From: Abelmoschus esculentus
Taxonomy: Eukaryota > Streptophyta > Magnoliopsida > Malvales > Malvaceae
Direction: 5' to 3'
Assembly: GCA_035048815.1 (NCBI GenBank)
Contig: JAUCBN010000036.1
Span: 2,676,001-2,740,000, forward strand
DNA length: 64,000 bases
Shown here: positions 22,801 through 33,498 of the stretch, in pieces
How the letters are laid out: each line of letters begins with the position of its first letter
How positions within the stretch are numbered: the stretch's first letter is position 1
Notes under the pieces: model-generated
What the model was told of the DNA's origin: nothing
Databases searched by the model: none
The model's input: only the letters and a program-made list of their open reading frames with translations
Made by a program: the position numbers and the translations under genes

Positions 22801-25800
22801 GAACACTTAAACCTCTTGCAAATTAAGCAAGAGGTCCAACCACTAAGCCAATATAATATTTGTGACATGAAAACCGAAAATAAAGTATTAAATGGTTATA
22901 TCTTAGTATTTGAATTACCTTGACAAAGATCGACCGTTTAAATCGATTAATATTTAAATAAAAATATTAAATATTTAGATTTTAATTATTCGAATAAATT
23001 AAAATCTAAATATTTAGATTTTAATTATTCGAATAAATTAAAATCTAAATATTTAGATTTTAATTATTCGAATATTTGAATTTTGTTGTTTAAATATTTT
23101 TATATTTTTTGTTCGAATAATTAAAATCTAAATATTTTTATTCGAATATTTTTAAATTCAAATATTCGAATATTCATGATTTTTATTCGAATATCTAAAT
23201 ATTTTTATTCGAATATTTAAAATATAAATATTTTTATTCGAATATTTATTAATTTTCAACTAATATTTTTATTTATATATTTAATATTATTCAAATATTT
23301 TAATTCGAATAATATTAAATAAAAATATTCAAATATTTAATATTCGAATATTTAATATATGTATTTTAAATATTTAATTATTTTGATTTATTTATTAAAT
23401 GTTTTATTATTTTAATTTAAATATTTAATATTTTAATTTAAATATTAATCGACTTGAAATTTCGTTATTCCAGGCTTTTACTAAAACTTTATCACTTAAT
23501 AATACATGTGAATATATTATGACCCAAGAAGCAACTTGGTCTAGTGGTTCACTCATTGGTAGTGACACGTGTCAGCACCGGATTGGAGAAGAATATATAT
23601 AAAATAATAAATCAAAATAAATTAATAAATAAAATTAATCATTCAATCAAAATAAATAAATTAGAGGGATTAAATGTATAATTTTACCGATTTTAATTAA
23701 CAGCCACGTCACTGCTGTTAACTTTTCCGTCAAATTTTTAACGGCAGTGGCCAAAATAGGTAGGGTTTCAAAGTTGGGGTACCTGATTGACGAGTTCTTT
23801 AGTTGGGTGCACAAAATAGGTATCCCCAAATAGTTGGGTGGTCACTGGTGTAGTTTACCCTAATAATTATGGAGTTTAATTCCCAATATAGTATCTTGAT
23901 TAAAATGTGTCCCTTTTAGGAGAAATTATTACATGAACCTTTTTCATTACCTAGGATATGGTCTCAACCAATTAAAATAAGACACATAATATATTTTTTC
24001 TATATCATATTTACACATAAGCATCATCCAAATCATCCACTTTAATGCATTTAATTTAAAAATGAAAAAAAATATTATCAAAGATTTTTTTATGTTGTCT
24101 TTCTCTTTATTATTTAATTTTTTTAATTATTTTTTCTAATCCCTAACCCTAAATCTTAAATCATAAACCTAAACCATAACCTCTAACCCTAAACCTTAAC
24201 CCTAAACCCTAAACCCTAGAGCCTAGAGCCTAACCTAACCCAAAGAATAACCCATAACCCTAAACCCTAACTCTAACCCTAAACCTTAAACCTAAATCAC
24301 ATAAACCCTAAACCACTAATCCCTAACCCCAAACCTAAACTCTAAATCATAAACCCCAAGTCTATATAAAAAATAATTAGGAAAATTTTAAAGAACAAAG
24401 AGAAAGATGACAAAAGAAATCTTTGATAATATATTTTTTTTAAATCAAAGACATTAAATTAGATGATTTGGCCAATGCTTATGTGTAAATTTGATATGGA
24501 AAAAATATATTATGTGTCTTAATTTAATTGGTTGTGACCATATCCTAGGTGGTGAAAAGGGTTCATGTAATAATTTTTCCCCTTTTAGTGAAATTATTGT
24601 TTCCTTACAGGCAGGGGCGGAGCCAAAAAGTTGTTTAAGGGGTGTCATTTTCTTGAACAATATTTAAAAAGAATTAATTATATATAAAGGGGTGTCAAAT
24701 TATTTATAAAAGGGTGTCAATTATATATATTTTTAGTTTTTTTATATACAAATTATATAGAAAAAATACGACTTTTCAAAAAATTTGGTGTGTCAATAGA
24801 CACCCCATTCATCAATGTAGCTCCGCCCATGCTTACAGGGTTAAACTACGGTAGGTGATGTTTTCGTGGGTTGTAACTTAGTTTCTGAGTTCTTTTGCTT
24901 TTCCCAGATTGCATGTGGTGAAGTCTTTGGACCAGATCAGCCTGTCGCTCTGAAACTATTGGGATCGGAAAGGTCAGTACAGGCACTTGAAGGTATGGTT
25001 CTTCAGGTATTCTTGTTGCGAATATTGAGCTAGCAATCATTTAAAAAAACAGTTTCCTTTTTGTCGAGAAAGAAAAGCATGTGTATCGAGGACAGTGAAA
25101 ACTGAGGTCATTAAGTGAACATTTTAATTTGGAGAAATTTGTCATGCTAAAACTCTCAGCATGCAAGGAAGATATATAATGGCTCTTTTTCAGTAAATGC
25201 TGCAAATCTTTTCAAACTAAAGTCCAAATGCATGCAGGAGTGGCCATGGAACTTGAAGATTCCTTGTTTCCTTTATTGAGAGAGGTTAGTATCGGAACGA
25301 ATCCATATGATGTGTTCCAGGATGCTGAATGGGCTCTTCTGATTGGGGCAAAGCCACGAGGGCCTGGAATGGAACGAGCTGACTTGTTGGACATCAATGG
25401 GCAAATATTTGCCGAGCAGGTGTTTCGGTTTTTAGTGACTTATGTGTATTTCTTTATGTTTGGCTAAGACATGTTAAAATCAATATGCTATCATGACCTT
25501 GGTTCTAACATTGTAGGGAAAAGCTCTCAATGCTTCTGCGTCTCCTAATGTCAAGGTGATGGTAGTGGGCAATCCCTGCAATACCAAGTACGTATTTTTT
25601 CCATTGTACCTCTATGTTACTCAGATTCTGGTCCTAAGCGTTGTATACGGGCATTTGTCTGGCATAGGAATGTTCTTTTATTCGAGTTTTCCATGTATTT
25701 GGAGGATCCTTGAAAGGTCATTTCCCCACGCTTATGTCTGTCACATATCAGGATATGATACATCAAGGGCTCTTCATATATATGGAAATCTTGAAAACTT

Positions 25801-27393
25801 TGAACATACCTGCGTTCAGCAGTCACATCCAAGTCTGAGTAACAGTTTTTTCGTGCTTGATTCCTAACTACCTTAGGCTCCTTCAATAATTATCTTATTA
25901 TTTCTGATGCAGTGCCTTAATTTGTATGAAAAATGCTCCGAATATACCTGCAAAGAATTTTCATGCATTGACTAGGTTGGATGAAAATAGAGCGAAATGC
26001 CAGGTACAATGCTCGAATGAAACCTGTTTCTGTAATAGTTTGTCATTAATTTAACTTGCAAATGTAATAATAAAAAGTACAGTTTTACATAAAAGCAATG
26101 GTTTCTGCAGCTTGCCCTAAAAGCAGGTGTCTTCTACGATCAAGTGTCAAACATGACCATCTGGGGAAATCACTCAACAACACAGGTAGTAAACACTAAA
26201 ACACATAAGCTTGGTTCCGAAGATATTGTCATAAAACACTTCATATTCAATCTGGACTAGGTTCCGGACTTCCTAAATGCTAGAATCAAGGGCTTACCTG
26301 TCAAGGAGGTCATCAAGGATCACAAATGGTTAGAAGAGGAGTTTACTGAGAAGGTCCAAAAGGTAAAATACAGGGAACAATTTCCTATTAAATTCCTGAA
26401 ATAGCACGCTGAATAAGTATTTCATGAACTATCTGTTCCTTAAACTTGTCATCATGTGGAATTTTGATTTGCAGAGAGGCGGTGTTTTAATTCAGAAATG
26501 GGGCAGATCTTCAGCAGCATCTACCGCTGTATCAATAGTTGATGCCATCAAGTCTCTAATAATTCCGACACCCGAGGGGGATTGGTTTTCTTCCGGTGTA
26601 AGTTTATCCACTTATAAAATGTATTACTGCCTTTGTTAACACATCTTTAAATATACACATGCAGTGAGATTTTTTTTATCTAGACATTAGTTTCTTTCCG
26701 GGTATTTTGTAGAGCTTCTCTATATGATTTGCCATGTCGAAAAGCATATATGGCTAACATAAAAACGCCACGTCAGTTAATTAACTTCGAACACACGATT
26801 CCTCGTTGAATTTTGCATGTTCCAACTTCCAGATACATTTTTATCTCATTTTTTACAACACAAATGTAGGTTTATACCAACGGCAATCCGTATGGTATAG
26901 CAGAGGATATCGTTTTCAGCATGCCATGCAGATCAAAAGTACGAATATCATCTTCTTGAAATCTTTTCGTTCATTCTTATTTCTTATCATATTTATGGCA
27001 ATCTTTGAAATCATCATTTTGAATTACTTTCTGTAGGGAGATGGTGATTATGAACTCGTCAAGGAAGTGATCTTCGACGACTATCTTCTCAAGCGAATAA
27101 AAAAGGTTCGTAATATGATTCGAGTCCTACACCCGTTATGTATTTTCACTTCGATATTCTTACATTTTCACACCAACTGATTCGCAGACGGAAGCGGAAC
27201 TGCTAGCTGAGAAGAGATGCGTGGCTCATCTTACGGGGGAGGTAAATTTCAGATAACAACAGCCAACCTGTTTGATTTTCATGGATGAAGTTAATTAGCA
27301 TACCAATGATATAAAATCTTATTGTTTTCATGTTTCCAGGGTATTGGTTTCTGTGATCTACCTGAGGATACAATGCTTCCTGGAGAGATGTAA
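19809..27393 (+). CDS. NADP-MDH: NADP-dependent malate dehydrogenase, chloroplastic
   Basis: Reduces oxaloacetate to malate with NADPH in the stroma, exporting reducing power (malate valve). Fourteen exons: 19809-19975, 20055-20148, 21707-21793, 24908-24992, 25238-25419, 25517-25587, 25913-26003, 26111-26185, 26261-26362, 26475-26597, 26870-26938, 27037-27105, 27188-27241, 27340-27393, giving 440 residues, the family length. The first about 55 residues are Ser/Arg-rich with few acids, a transit peptide. Both thioredoxin-regulated cysteine pairs are present: ECYGVFC in the N-terminal extension and C-x11-C in the C-terminal extension (RCVAHL...GFCDLP), so light activation should be retained. 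The nucleotide loop VSGAAGMI, substrate motifs and catalytic GNHSTTQVPD are intact. Introns 2 (1,558 bases) and 3 (3,114 bases) are swollen by DNA transposons. The ATG at 19809 is chosen because it opens the transit peptide; an upstream frame from 19676 is out of phase. Confidence 0.96.
20431..20562. repeat. Two-copy 66-bp tandem repeat in intron 2 of NADP-MDH
   Basis: The unit starting GGACCAACCCATTGGTATAG and ending CCCCTGACTAATTA occurs twice head to tail (20431-20496 and 20497-20562) with a single visible base difference (CTACTAG versus CTACTGG). The surrounding 20330-20720 resembles tracts at 13850-13975 (CACTTGGACCAA phrases), so it belongs to a dispersed repeat. The near-identity indicates a recent duplication. 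Confidence 0.8.
20865..21618. mobile_element. Foldback DNA transposon in intron 2 of NADP-MDH
   Basis: A near-complete inverted repeat about 754 bases long. The left arm (AGGCATAAATATAATTTTAA..., CGTTTTGACCC, ACCGTTAAAAATTTAACGATG, (AT)n) is mirrored on the right, folding around a centre near 21235, where CTTAACCCTAACTACGATA meets TATCGTAGTTAGGGTTAAG. A 7-base AATTAAT lies directly outside both ends. It has no coding capacity. If the unspliced transcript is stable it would form a long hairpin. Confidence 0.7.
21948..22167. mobile_element. 220-bp hAT-type MITE in intron 3 of NADP-MDH
   Basis: Terminal repeats CAGTGGCGGATCTA and TAGATCCGCCGCTG (one mismatch when inverted) bound a 220-base element; the flanking 8-base duplication ATACTAAA is exact at 21940-21947 and 22168-22175. 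Eight-base duplications and CAG-GGCGG termini are characteristic of hAT-derived MITEs. It contains a GTGCCCACCCTC / GTGCTCACCCTC pair and no reading frame of note. Confidence 0.88.
22443..23860. mobile_element. Mutator-type non-autonomous TIR element (1,418 bp) in intron 3 of NADP-MDH
   Basis: The ends are GGGTAAACTACACCA and its inverse TGGTGTAGTTTACCC, and the match continues for roughly 230-300 bases per arm (including GAACTCGTCAATCAGGTACC and TTGGCCACTGCCGTTAAAAA). An exact 9-base duplication TAATAATTA flanks it (22434-22442 and 23861-23869), the hallmark of Mutator superfamily insertion. The middle contains no transposase; it is AT-rich with TATTCGAATA words and three exact-spaced 39-base repeats. 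A perfect palindrome centred on CACGTG sits in the left arm at 22717-22740, with an imperfect counterpart near 23560. Confidence 0.88.
22970..23086. repeat. 39-bp minisatellite, three copies, inside the Mutator-type element
   Basis: The unit ATATTTAGATTTTAATTATT followed by CGAATAAATTAAAATCTAA begins at 22971, 23010 and 23049. Each unit is itself largely self-complementary (AATCTAAATATTTAGATT is a perfect palindrome). Related degenerate ATTCGAATATTT words continue to about 23360. Confidence 0.8.
23920..24579. mobile_element. Mutator-type MITE with telomere-like core (660 bp) in intron 3 of NADP-MDH
   Basis: The ends GAGAAATTATTACATGAACC and its inverse (GGTTCATGTAATAATTTTTC) bound the element; inverted arms of about 200 bases can be followed past ACCTAGGATATGGTC, CACATAATATATTTTTTC and ACACATAAGCAT. 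An exact 9-base duplication CCCTTTTAG flanks it at 23911-23919 and 24580-24588. The centre, about 24140-24345, is a degenerate array of CCCTAAA/CCCTAAC, the plant telomere repeat. There is no coding capacity. Confidence 0.85.
24140..24345. repeat. Interstitial telomere-like array (CCCTAAA)n, degenerate
   Basis: About 200 bases made of CCCTAAA units and near variants (CCTTAAA, CCTAAAC, CCCTAAC), with at least seven exact CCCTAAA heptamers. Because it lies exactly between the inverted arms of a transposon with its own target duplication, it arrived with that element rather than as a telomere fusion. Confidence 0.85.
24612..24831. mobile_element. Second 220-bp hAT-type MITE in intron 3 of NADP-MDH
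   Basis: Termini CAGGGGCGGAGCCA and TAGCTCCGCCCATG bound a 220-base element flanked by an exact 8-base duplication CTTACAGG (24604-24611 and 24832-24839). The inside has GGGGTGTCA repeats matched by TGACACCCC-like words at the right. It is the same length as the element at 21948-22167 but a different sequence family, and inserted in the opposite half of the same intron. Confidence 0.88.
25615..25765. repeat. Dispersed ATGTC-GACA-type repeat copy in an NADP-MDH intron
   Basis: Intron 6 contains TGTTACTCAGATTCTGG, TTCCATGTATTTGGAGGATC and TATGTCTGTCACATATCAGG, a word order repeated in other introns of this window (near 38260, 44530, 53700). I read it as a degenerate copy of one dispersed repeat family. 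No target duplication was identified. Confidence 0.5.
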
Positions 27394-27585
27394 ACCGGGT
27401 TCGGTTTTTTCTTCCAATTAGTAGGGATTGCAGGTGTTAAATTAGTAGTAATAAATAACATACACTCTTTTACTTTTCCCCATGTGGTTGAGATTGGGGA
27501 CTCAATAAGTAAAAAAGGATTAGTCTTCGTATTGTTGGACTGCCAGATTTTTTTTTACTTTATCCTCTGTTATTGGGTGATCGGG

Positions 27586-28153
27586 TGCTTAATGAGTTGA
27601 GCAGCTCGTGAGTTGCTTGAACTCGACTCGGTCAAAACTTGATAAATGTTCGATTCAGATTAGTTCGACTTGATACCTTAACGAGTTGAATCGAGCAAAG
27701 TTTAACACGATTCGATAAATTCGTGAGCTGCTCATTAAATTTTTAAAATATTTTTTAATAATTACTTTAAAATAATTTTATTAAAAAAATAAATTTAAAT
27801 AATAATTATTAATGTGTGAATTGTTACTTTAATTTGATATGTTACTTTGGCGTATTTATGGAATGTTATTTTTGAATTTAGAAATTAAAAATGTTTTATA
27901 CGTTCTTTTTGATATTTTTGGTTAAATTTGTTAATTTAAGTTAATATTAAGCCTCATATGGTATTATTAAATTTTACTTTTAGTTAAAAATAAGGTAAGT
28001 TTTTTAATGAGTTTAACGAGCAACGAGTCGAGTTGAGCAATAAATATTTTAACGAGTATGAGTCTAGTACAATTTTAACGAGCAACGAGTCGAGCAACAA
28101 AATTTTTTAACGAACACAAGTCGAACAATACCCAACTCGCAATCGACACCTAG
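27586..28153. repeat. Dispersed repeat with CTCGTGAGTTG / GAGTCGAG words
   Basis: The block starts GGGTGCTTAATGAGTTGAGC and ends CCCAACTCGCAATCGACACC, with many copies of ACGAGT, GAGTCGAG and CTCGACTCGG and an AT-rich middle. Similar tracts occur at 19371-19600 and 42240-42660. The GAGTCGAGC wording, mirrored at both ends, suggests a diverged TIR element; ends are not certain. Confidence 0.45.
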
Positions 28154-29652
28154 GTACAATAGCTTAATATATAGTTAAAAATAATATAATTAAAATATTA
28201 GAAAATGTAAACTTTAAAATATTATTTATACGATTAAAATTTTATATTTTAAAAACATTTTAGATTGATAGTAAATTTCGAAGTGTACAGACAAGTTTCG
28301 AAACTTGTAAAAAAATAATCTATGATACAAGACTCTCTCTATTAATAATATCGTATTTTTATATCTTTTCAATATCGAGGTAAAGAGTAAAATATAAATA
28401 TTTAAAAAATTAAATTTAAAAATAAAATAAATTTGAAAAAACATATAGCGCGTCTTATCAAATATAATGATAAAATGATAGTTTTGAGGATTACAATTTT
28501 TATTATACTTGTTAAAAATTAAGATAGTTTGTTAATTAATTATTCAACGAACTATGATTAAAATGATAACTTTTTAATTTAGTAACTATTAATTCAATAA
28601 ATATTTTAATTTTATGATCAAAATAAAAATATATTATATATTATATAATTTGTCTAAAATTTTAAAATAAACCATGAATTTGAAATTTATGTGAAAAATA
28701 TCAAAGTACTTTTTCGTTATATTATTCATAATTTTATTAAGTTAAAATTTATATTTTAAAAATATATAAAAAATTAAAATATATATTATTTTTATTGATT
28801 AAGATCATAAATAATATAATATAAAAAATATACGATATAATTTCTTAAAATTTACTAATTATTCAATTTACCCAATTAAGCATTTTCACAATGTTATATA
28901 ATATATTTAAATTTATTTTTTGGGTAATGTATTAAAATAATTGATGTCCATGTTGATTTCAAAGGTCACACTGATTTCAAATTAAATGAATATATAAATA
29001 ATAAAAAATAAATATATAATTTAAACTGTCATATTAATATTTAATAATTTTAACGGTTAAGTTATTTTTTATTATAAGATATAAAATTTAATTTTTGTTT
29101 TATAATATTAAAAAAATAATAGTTATTTTATTTTTAATAAAATTTAATAACCATTTTATGCTTTACCCTTTCTATTTTAAAATCTTTTCAACTTTTATTA
29201 AATTTAAAAATAATTATAATATTAAAAGATGACACGTTTTATTTGAGTGTTTATGGTTCCAATAATTTAATCTACAATTATTAATTTATATTTTGTCCTT
29301 TTATGTTTTTTTTTTTAATTTTATAATCAGCTGAACTGCCTTGTCCGATCCCACTACATGGGGATATCCTTTTACGATCAGTCTCTACCGTCCATTTCGA
29401 CTCGGCTTTATCAACTCGAACTTTGTTCTCTTCTCAGATGTTTTCTCCTCGCCCTTCTTCCGCCCATGGCCATGCCTTGTCGACCCGATGCCTGCGTGAC
29501 CCGATCCGTTTTATCGCCCGTACCGCCATTTCTTCCTTTTCTACTTTTGTGAAACGTTAAACCAAAACTCCATTAACAGCGTTTTACTTTTTTGCTCAGA
29601 TCGATCCAGTTTCTTGTCCGTTTCAGTTTAAGAACACGTCTTGATTTGTTGG
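28154..29652. other. AT-rich intergenic DNA and leader of COI1
   Basis: From 28154 to about 29310 the DNA is extremely AT-rich with no gene. From about 29330 composition changes sharply to a C/T-rich, GC-balanced tract typical of a transcribed 5' leader, continuing to the COI1 start codon. A short plus-strand frame at 29358-29552 in this leader could act as an upstream ORF but has no family match I recognise. Confidence 0.45.
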
Positions 29653-32600
29653 ATGGAGCTAAATGATGATAACAAAGTGAACAAAACGTTGACGTCACAA
29701 CCTGGTATGTCTGATGTCATATTAGGATGCGTGGTCCCGTACATCGACGACCCGAAAGACCGCGACGCCATTTCTCTGGTTTGCCGGCGGTGGTACGAGC
29801 TCGATGCGTTGACTCGTAAGCACATAACGATCGCGCTTTGTTATACGACGAGTCCCGATCGGTTGAGGCGTCGGTTTCCTCACTTGGAGTCGTTGAAATT
29901 GAAAGGGAAACCTCGGGCAGCGATGTTTAATTTGATACCTGAAGATTGGGGTGGGTACGTTACGCCGTGGGTGAATGAAATAGCGGAGAATTTCAATTGC
30001 TTGAAATCCGTGCATTTCAGAAGGATGATTGTCAAGGACTCGGATCTGGAAGTTTTGGCTAGGTCTAGAGGGAAGGTTTTACAGGTTTTGAAGCTTGATA
30101 AATGCTCCGGTTTTTCTACTGATGGTCTTTTGCACGTTGGACGCCTGTGCCGGTATCTCCTTTATTAGTGTAATTGTGTGTTTTTGTTCCATTGTGAAGT
30201 TATTAAACTCGAGTCTCGAAAGTGTTAATTTTGCTTGTTAAGTTTATTAAATTCGCTTTTTAATTCAATATTAGATATTTCAAGCTCAAGAATCTTTAGA
30301 AAGAAATTATCAGTATGGATTGAACTCATTGGAATCGGGATTAAGGGATTGATATGGTAACTTCCAACTAATTGGGTGTTAAAGCTTAGCTAAGTTGACT
30401 TAAGTTTTGTTGAGCGAGCTGAATTGTAGGAATTATTTGGCTTAGTGGTTATGTTTTTTTTGAAACATATATGCAAGCTCGATTGATTCATTGGTAACTG
30501 TTCAAATTCAATCGTTTGGAGTTGAGGTAAATCATTCTTTTCCACAACCTGTAAGCATTGCATTCGTTGGTGTTCCTGTTGATGGGTTGTTTGATTGTAA
30601 AATTTATATGAATGATGAGATATTTGATTGCATATGTGGGGAAGTTGCTTGAATATATGGGTCAATGCTGAACCTCTAGAAGCTAGTGACTGGTCTAGTC
30701 AGAGAAGAAGCAACTATGGAAATTTTGGATTGGTTTATACTGCTTGAAGTTGCATAGGAGTGCATGATTGTAGTATTTGCTGCATCGTATGATTGTAGAA
30801 CCGATGGAAAATAGGTGTCAATGATGAAAACATTCTGTTTGCATGTGGGATAATTGCATGAAATTGTATGAGGTCGTTGTGAAACCTTGAGCTTAAGTTA
30901 CTTACTGGTCAAGTCGGGGAAGAAGCAACGGTGGGAATTTGTTTATACTACTTGAAGTTGTGTAGGACTATTGTGATACTATGGGATGAAACTTTCTGAG
31001 ATTGCAGTGAGGCACTCTAGTGTAAACGACAAGATACCAATAATAATACTAGGGTTTTTACTTTATTGAGCCATTAATGATTCATTTACATTGGTTTTCT
31101 CCTCTGTGAATATTTTGGTGCATTTTGTAAATAGAATACAATATGGACTAAAGATCAAGTTGTTATAGTTTTTAATATTATTTCTGCTTCGTTTGTGCTT
31201 GCCAGGGAAACTTCTTGTTTAATAGGATTATACATATTCTTTTTAACAATCTACATCTATAGATCACTGATTTTTGTTTAAGGGCAGTGGTAGATACACT
31301 TGTTAGTTTATGACGTTTAAATCCTTGTTTATGATTCAGATCTTTATATTTTTCTTCAGGCAATTAAGAACATTGTTCTTAGAAGAGAGTTCAATTATTG
31401 AGAAAGATGGTCAATGGCTTCATGAGCTTGCAGTGAATAACTCAGTTCTCATGACTTTAAACTTTTACATGACAGATCTTGTCAAGGTGAGTTTTGAAGA
31501 CCTTGAACTCATTGCCCGAAATTGTCATAACTTGGCCTCTGTGAAAATTAGCGACTGTGAAATTTTGGATCTTGTTGGTTTCTTTCGTGCTGCTTCTGTT
31601 TTAGAAGAATTTTGTGGTGGTTCATTCAATGATCAACCAGAAAGGTATACGGCTGTATCATTTCCACCAAGGTTATGTCGTTTGGGTTTAACGTACATGG
31701 GGAAGAATGAAATGCCAATTGTGTTTCCTTTTGCATCATTGCTTAAAAAGTTGGATCTCCTGTATGCATTACTGGACACAGAAGACCACTGCTCGTTAAT
31801 TCAAAGATGCCCCAATTTAGAAGTTCTTGAGGTAGAATCACAAAATCCATGTCTTAATTGTTTCCCTGTGCTGTTTCATGGAATTGCACCTCTTATCTTA
31901 TTATTTTTGGTCTGGGATTCTGGTTATCACTTTTTGGAGTTTCAAGTGGAAATTTTAGTTTCCTTATAAAGTTGAGTCCCCCCCCCCTCTTTTAGGATGT
32001 TTCTCACAATCTGGTCCATCGTTAATAGACTTTGGTTTGTTTCTTGTTTGAGCTTTAGCATAGTAGTGTGTTCTTGGATGTTGGCAACTTTTATGCGTGT
32101 GGCAAAGTTTATATGCCATTGTGATTTCAGTAGTTGAATGTACTACGTAGTCAAAAATGGTCTTGTGAATTGTTGTATAATGTGAAATGTCAAGGAATTA
32201 TAAGAAATTCTGTTGTTTTTTATTCTAATCTTTAATCATGTCTTATTAAATGTATTTTTTGGATGGCCAGACGAGGAATGTTATTGGAGATAGAGGATTA
32301 GAAGTTCTCTCTCGAAGTTGTAAGAGACTAAAGAGGCTTAGAATTGAGCGTGGTGCTGATGAGCATGGAATGGAGGATGAAGATGGTGTTGTTTCACAAA
32401 GAGGATTGATGGCTTTAGCTCAGGGATGCCTTGAATTGGAATACTTGGCTGTTTATGTTTCTGACATCACTAATGCTTCATTACAGTACATCGGGACTTA
32501 CTCAAAAAATCTGTGTGATTTTCGTCTAGTTTTGCTCGACAGAGAAGATAGGATAACAGATTTACCTCTTGACAACGGAGTCCGTGATCTATTGAGGGGC

Positions 32601-33092
32601 TGTGAAAAGCTTAGAAGATTTGCTCTGTATCTCCGACCTGGTGGTTTAACCGATGTGGGCCTCAGTTATATTGGACAATATAGTCCAAAGGTAAGATGGA
32701 TGTTGCTGGGATATGTCGGGGGATCCGACGCTGGGATTTTGGAGTTCTCAAAGGGATGCCCTAGCTTACAGAAACTAGAAGTGAGGGGTTGCTGTTTCAG
32801 TGAGCATGCCCTAGCAGCTTCTGTAATGCAATTAACTTCTTTGAGGTACTTATGGGTTCAAGGCTATAGAGCATCAGAATCCGGTTGTGATCTGTTTGCA
32901 ATGGCTCGTCCCTTTTGGAATATTGAGCTAATTCCCGCCAGACGAATAGTGATGCCTGATCACGTCGGAGAGGCCGATGTGGTCGAGGATCCGGCTCATA
33001 TACTCGCATATTACTCCCTAGCTGGACCAAGAGCTGATTTCCCAGAAACTGTGATTCCTTTGGATCCATTAGCTGCTGGAGTTGAGCTGTAA
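29653..33092 (+). CDS. COI1: COI1, jasmonate-isoleucine receptor F-box/LRR protein
   Basis: Substrate-recognition subunit of the SCF(COI1) ubiquitin ligase; binds jasmonoyl-isoleucine with JAZ repressors and triggers their degradation. Three exons (29653-30152, 31360-31831, 32271-33092) give 597 residues against 592 in Arabidopsis, with the same three-exon layout. The F-box (DVILGCVVPYI ... LVCRRWYELD) lies at about 20-60, followed by leucine-rich repeats to the end. Pocket residues known from the Arabidopsis structure are all retained in context: Arg and Met/Phe in KPRAAMF (R88 here), RIERGAD, AVYVSD, FRLVLLDRE, FALYLR, MLLGYVG, EVRGCC and RYLWVQG. The start is the ATG giving MELNDD. The acceptor of exon 3 lies just before TRNVIGDRGLEVL, conserved in the family. 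Nothing suggests loss of function. Confidence 0.97.
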
Positions 33093-33498
33093 ATATACCC
33101 TGCTTCCTAGTTCCTACTCCCTAGTATGTTCTTCCCACCCACGCTCTGTGTATTAAGTTTTATGCAACTTTCTTGTTCCTTTTCCATTTGATTTCTAGAG
33201 TGTTGTGTAATAAGATTGTGTTTTCTTTCCTCTGTAAAAGTAGGAAATGAAGCTTTTTTAACATTGATATTGTATTATTAATTCTATTCTTATAGTCAGA
33301 GTAAATATGTCATAAAGATAAAAAGAAGCTTAATAAGATGTATGAAGAAAAATAAAAGTAAATTACACAACACAAATCATCGTTAAAATTTATTATTTTA
33401 ACTATTTTGATTACTAAAATTTTAAAATATCAATTTATTCGCCAAACTTTTTCGACCTCTAAACATTTTTGAGATTTTTTTTTTTTGAATTTTAATAA

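Noticed and set aside
24140..24345. True telomere or chromosome-fusion scar
   Set aside because: The telomere-like repeats are degenerate and are bounded by inverted arms and a 9-base target duplication, so they arrived inside a transposon.
25556..25867. 103-codon plus-strand frame after NADP-MDH exon 6
   Set aside because: It is read-through from exon 6 into an intronic repeat; the exon ends at 25587 and continues at 25913 in the conserved frame.
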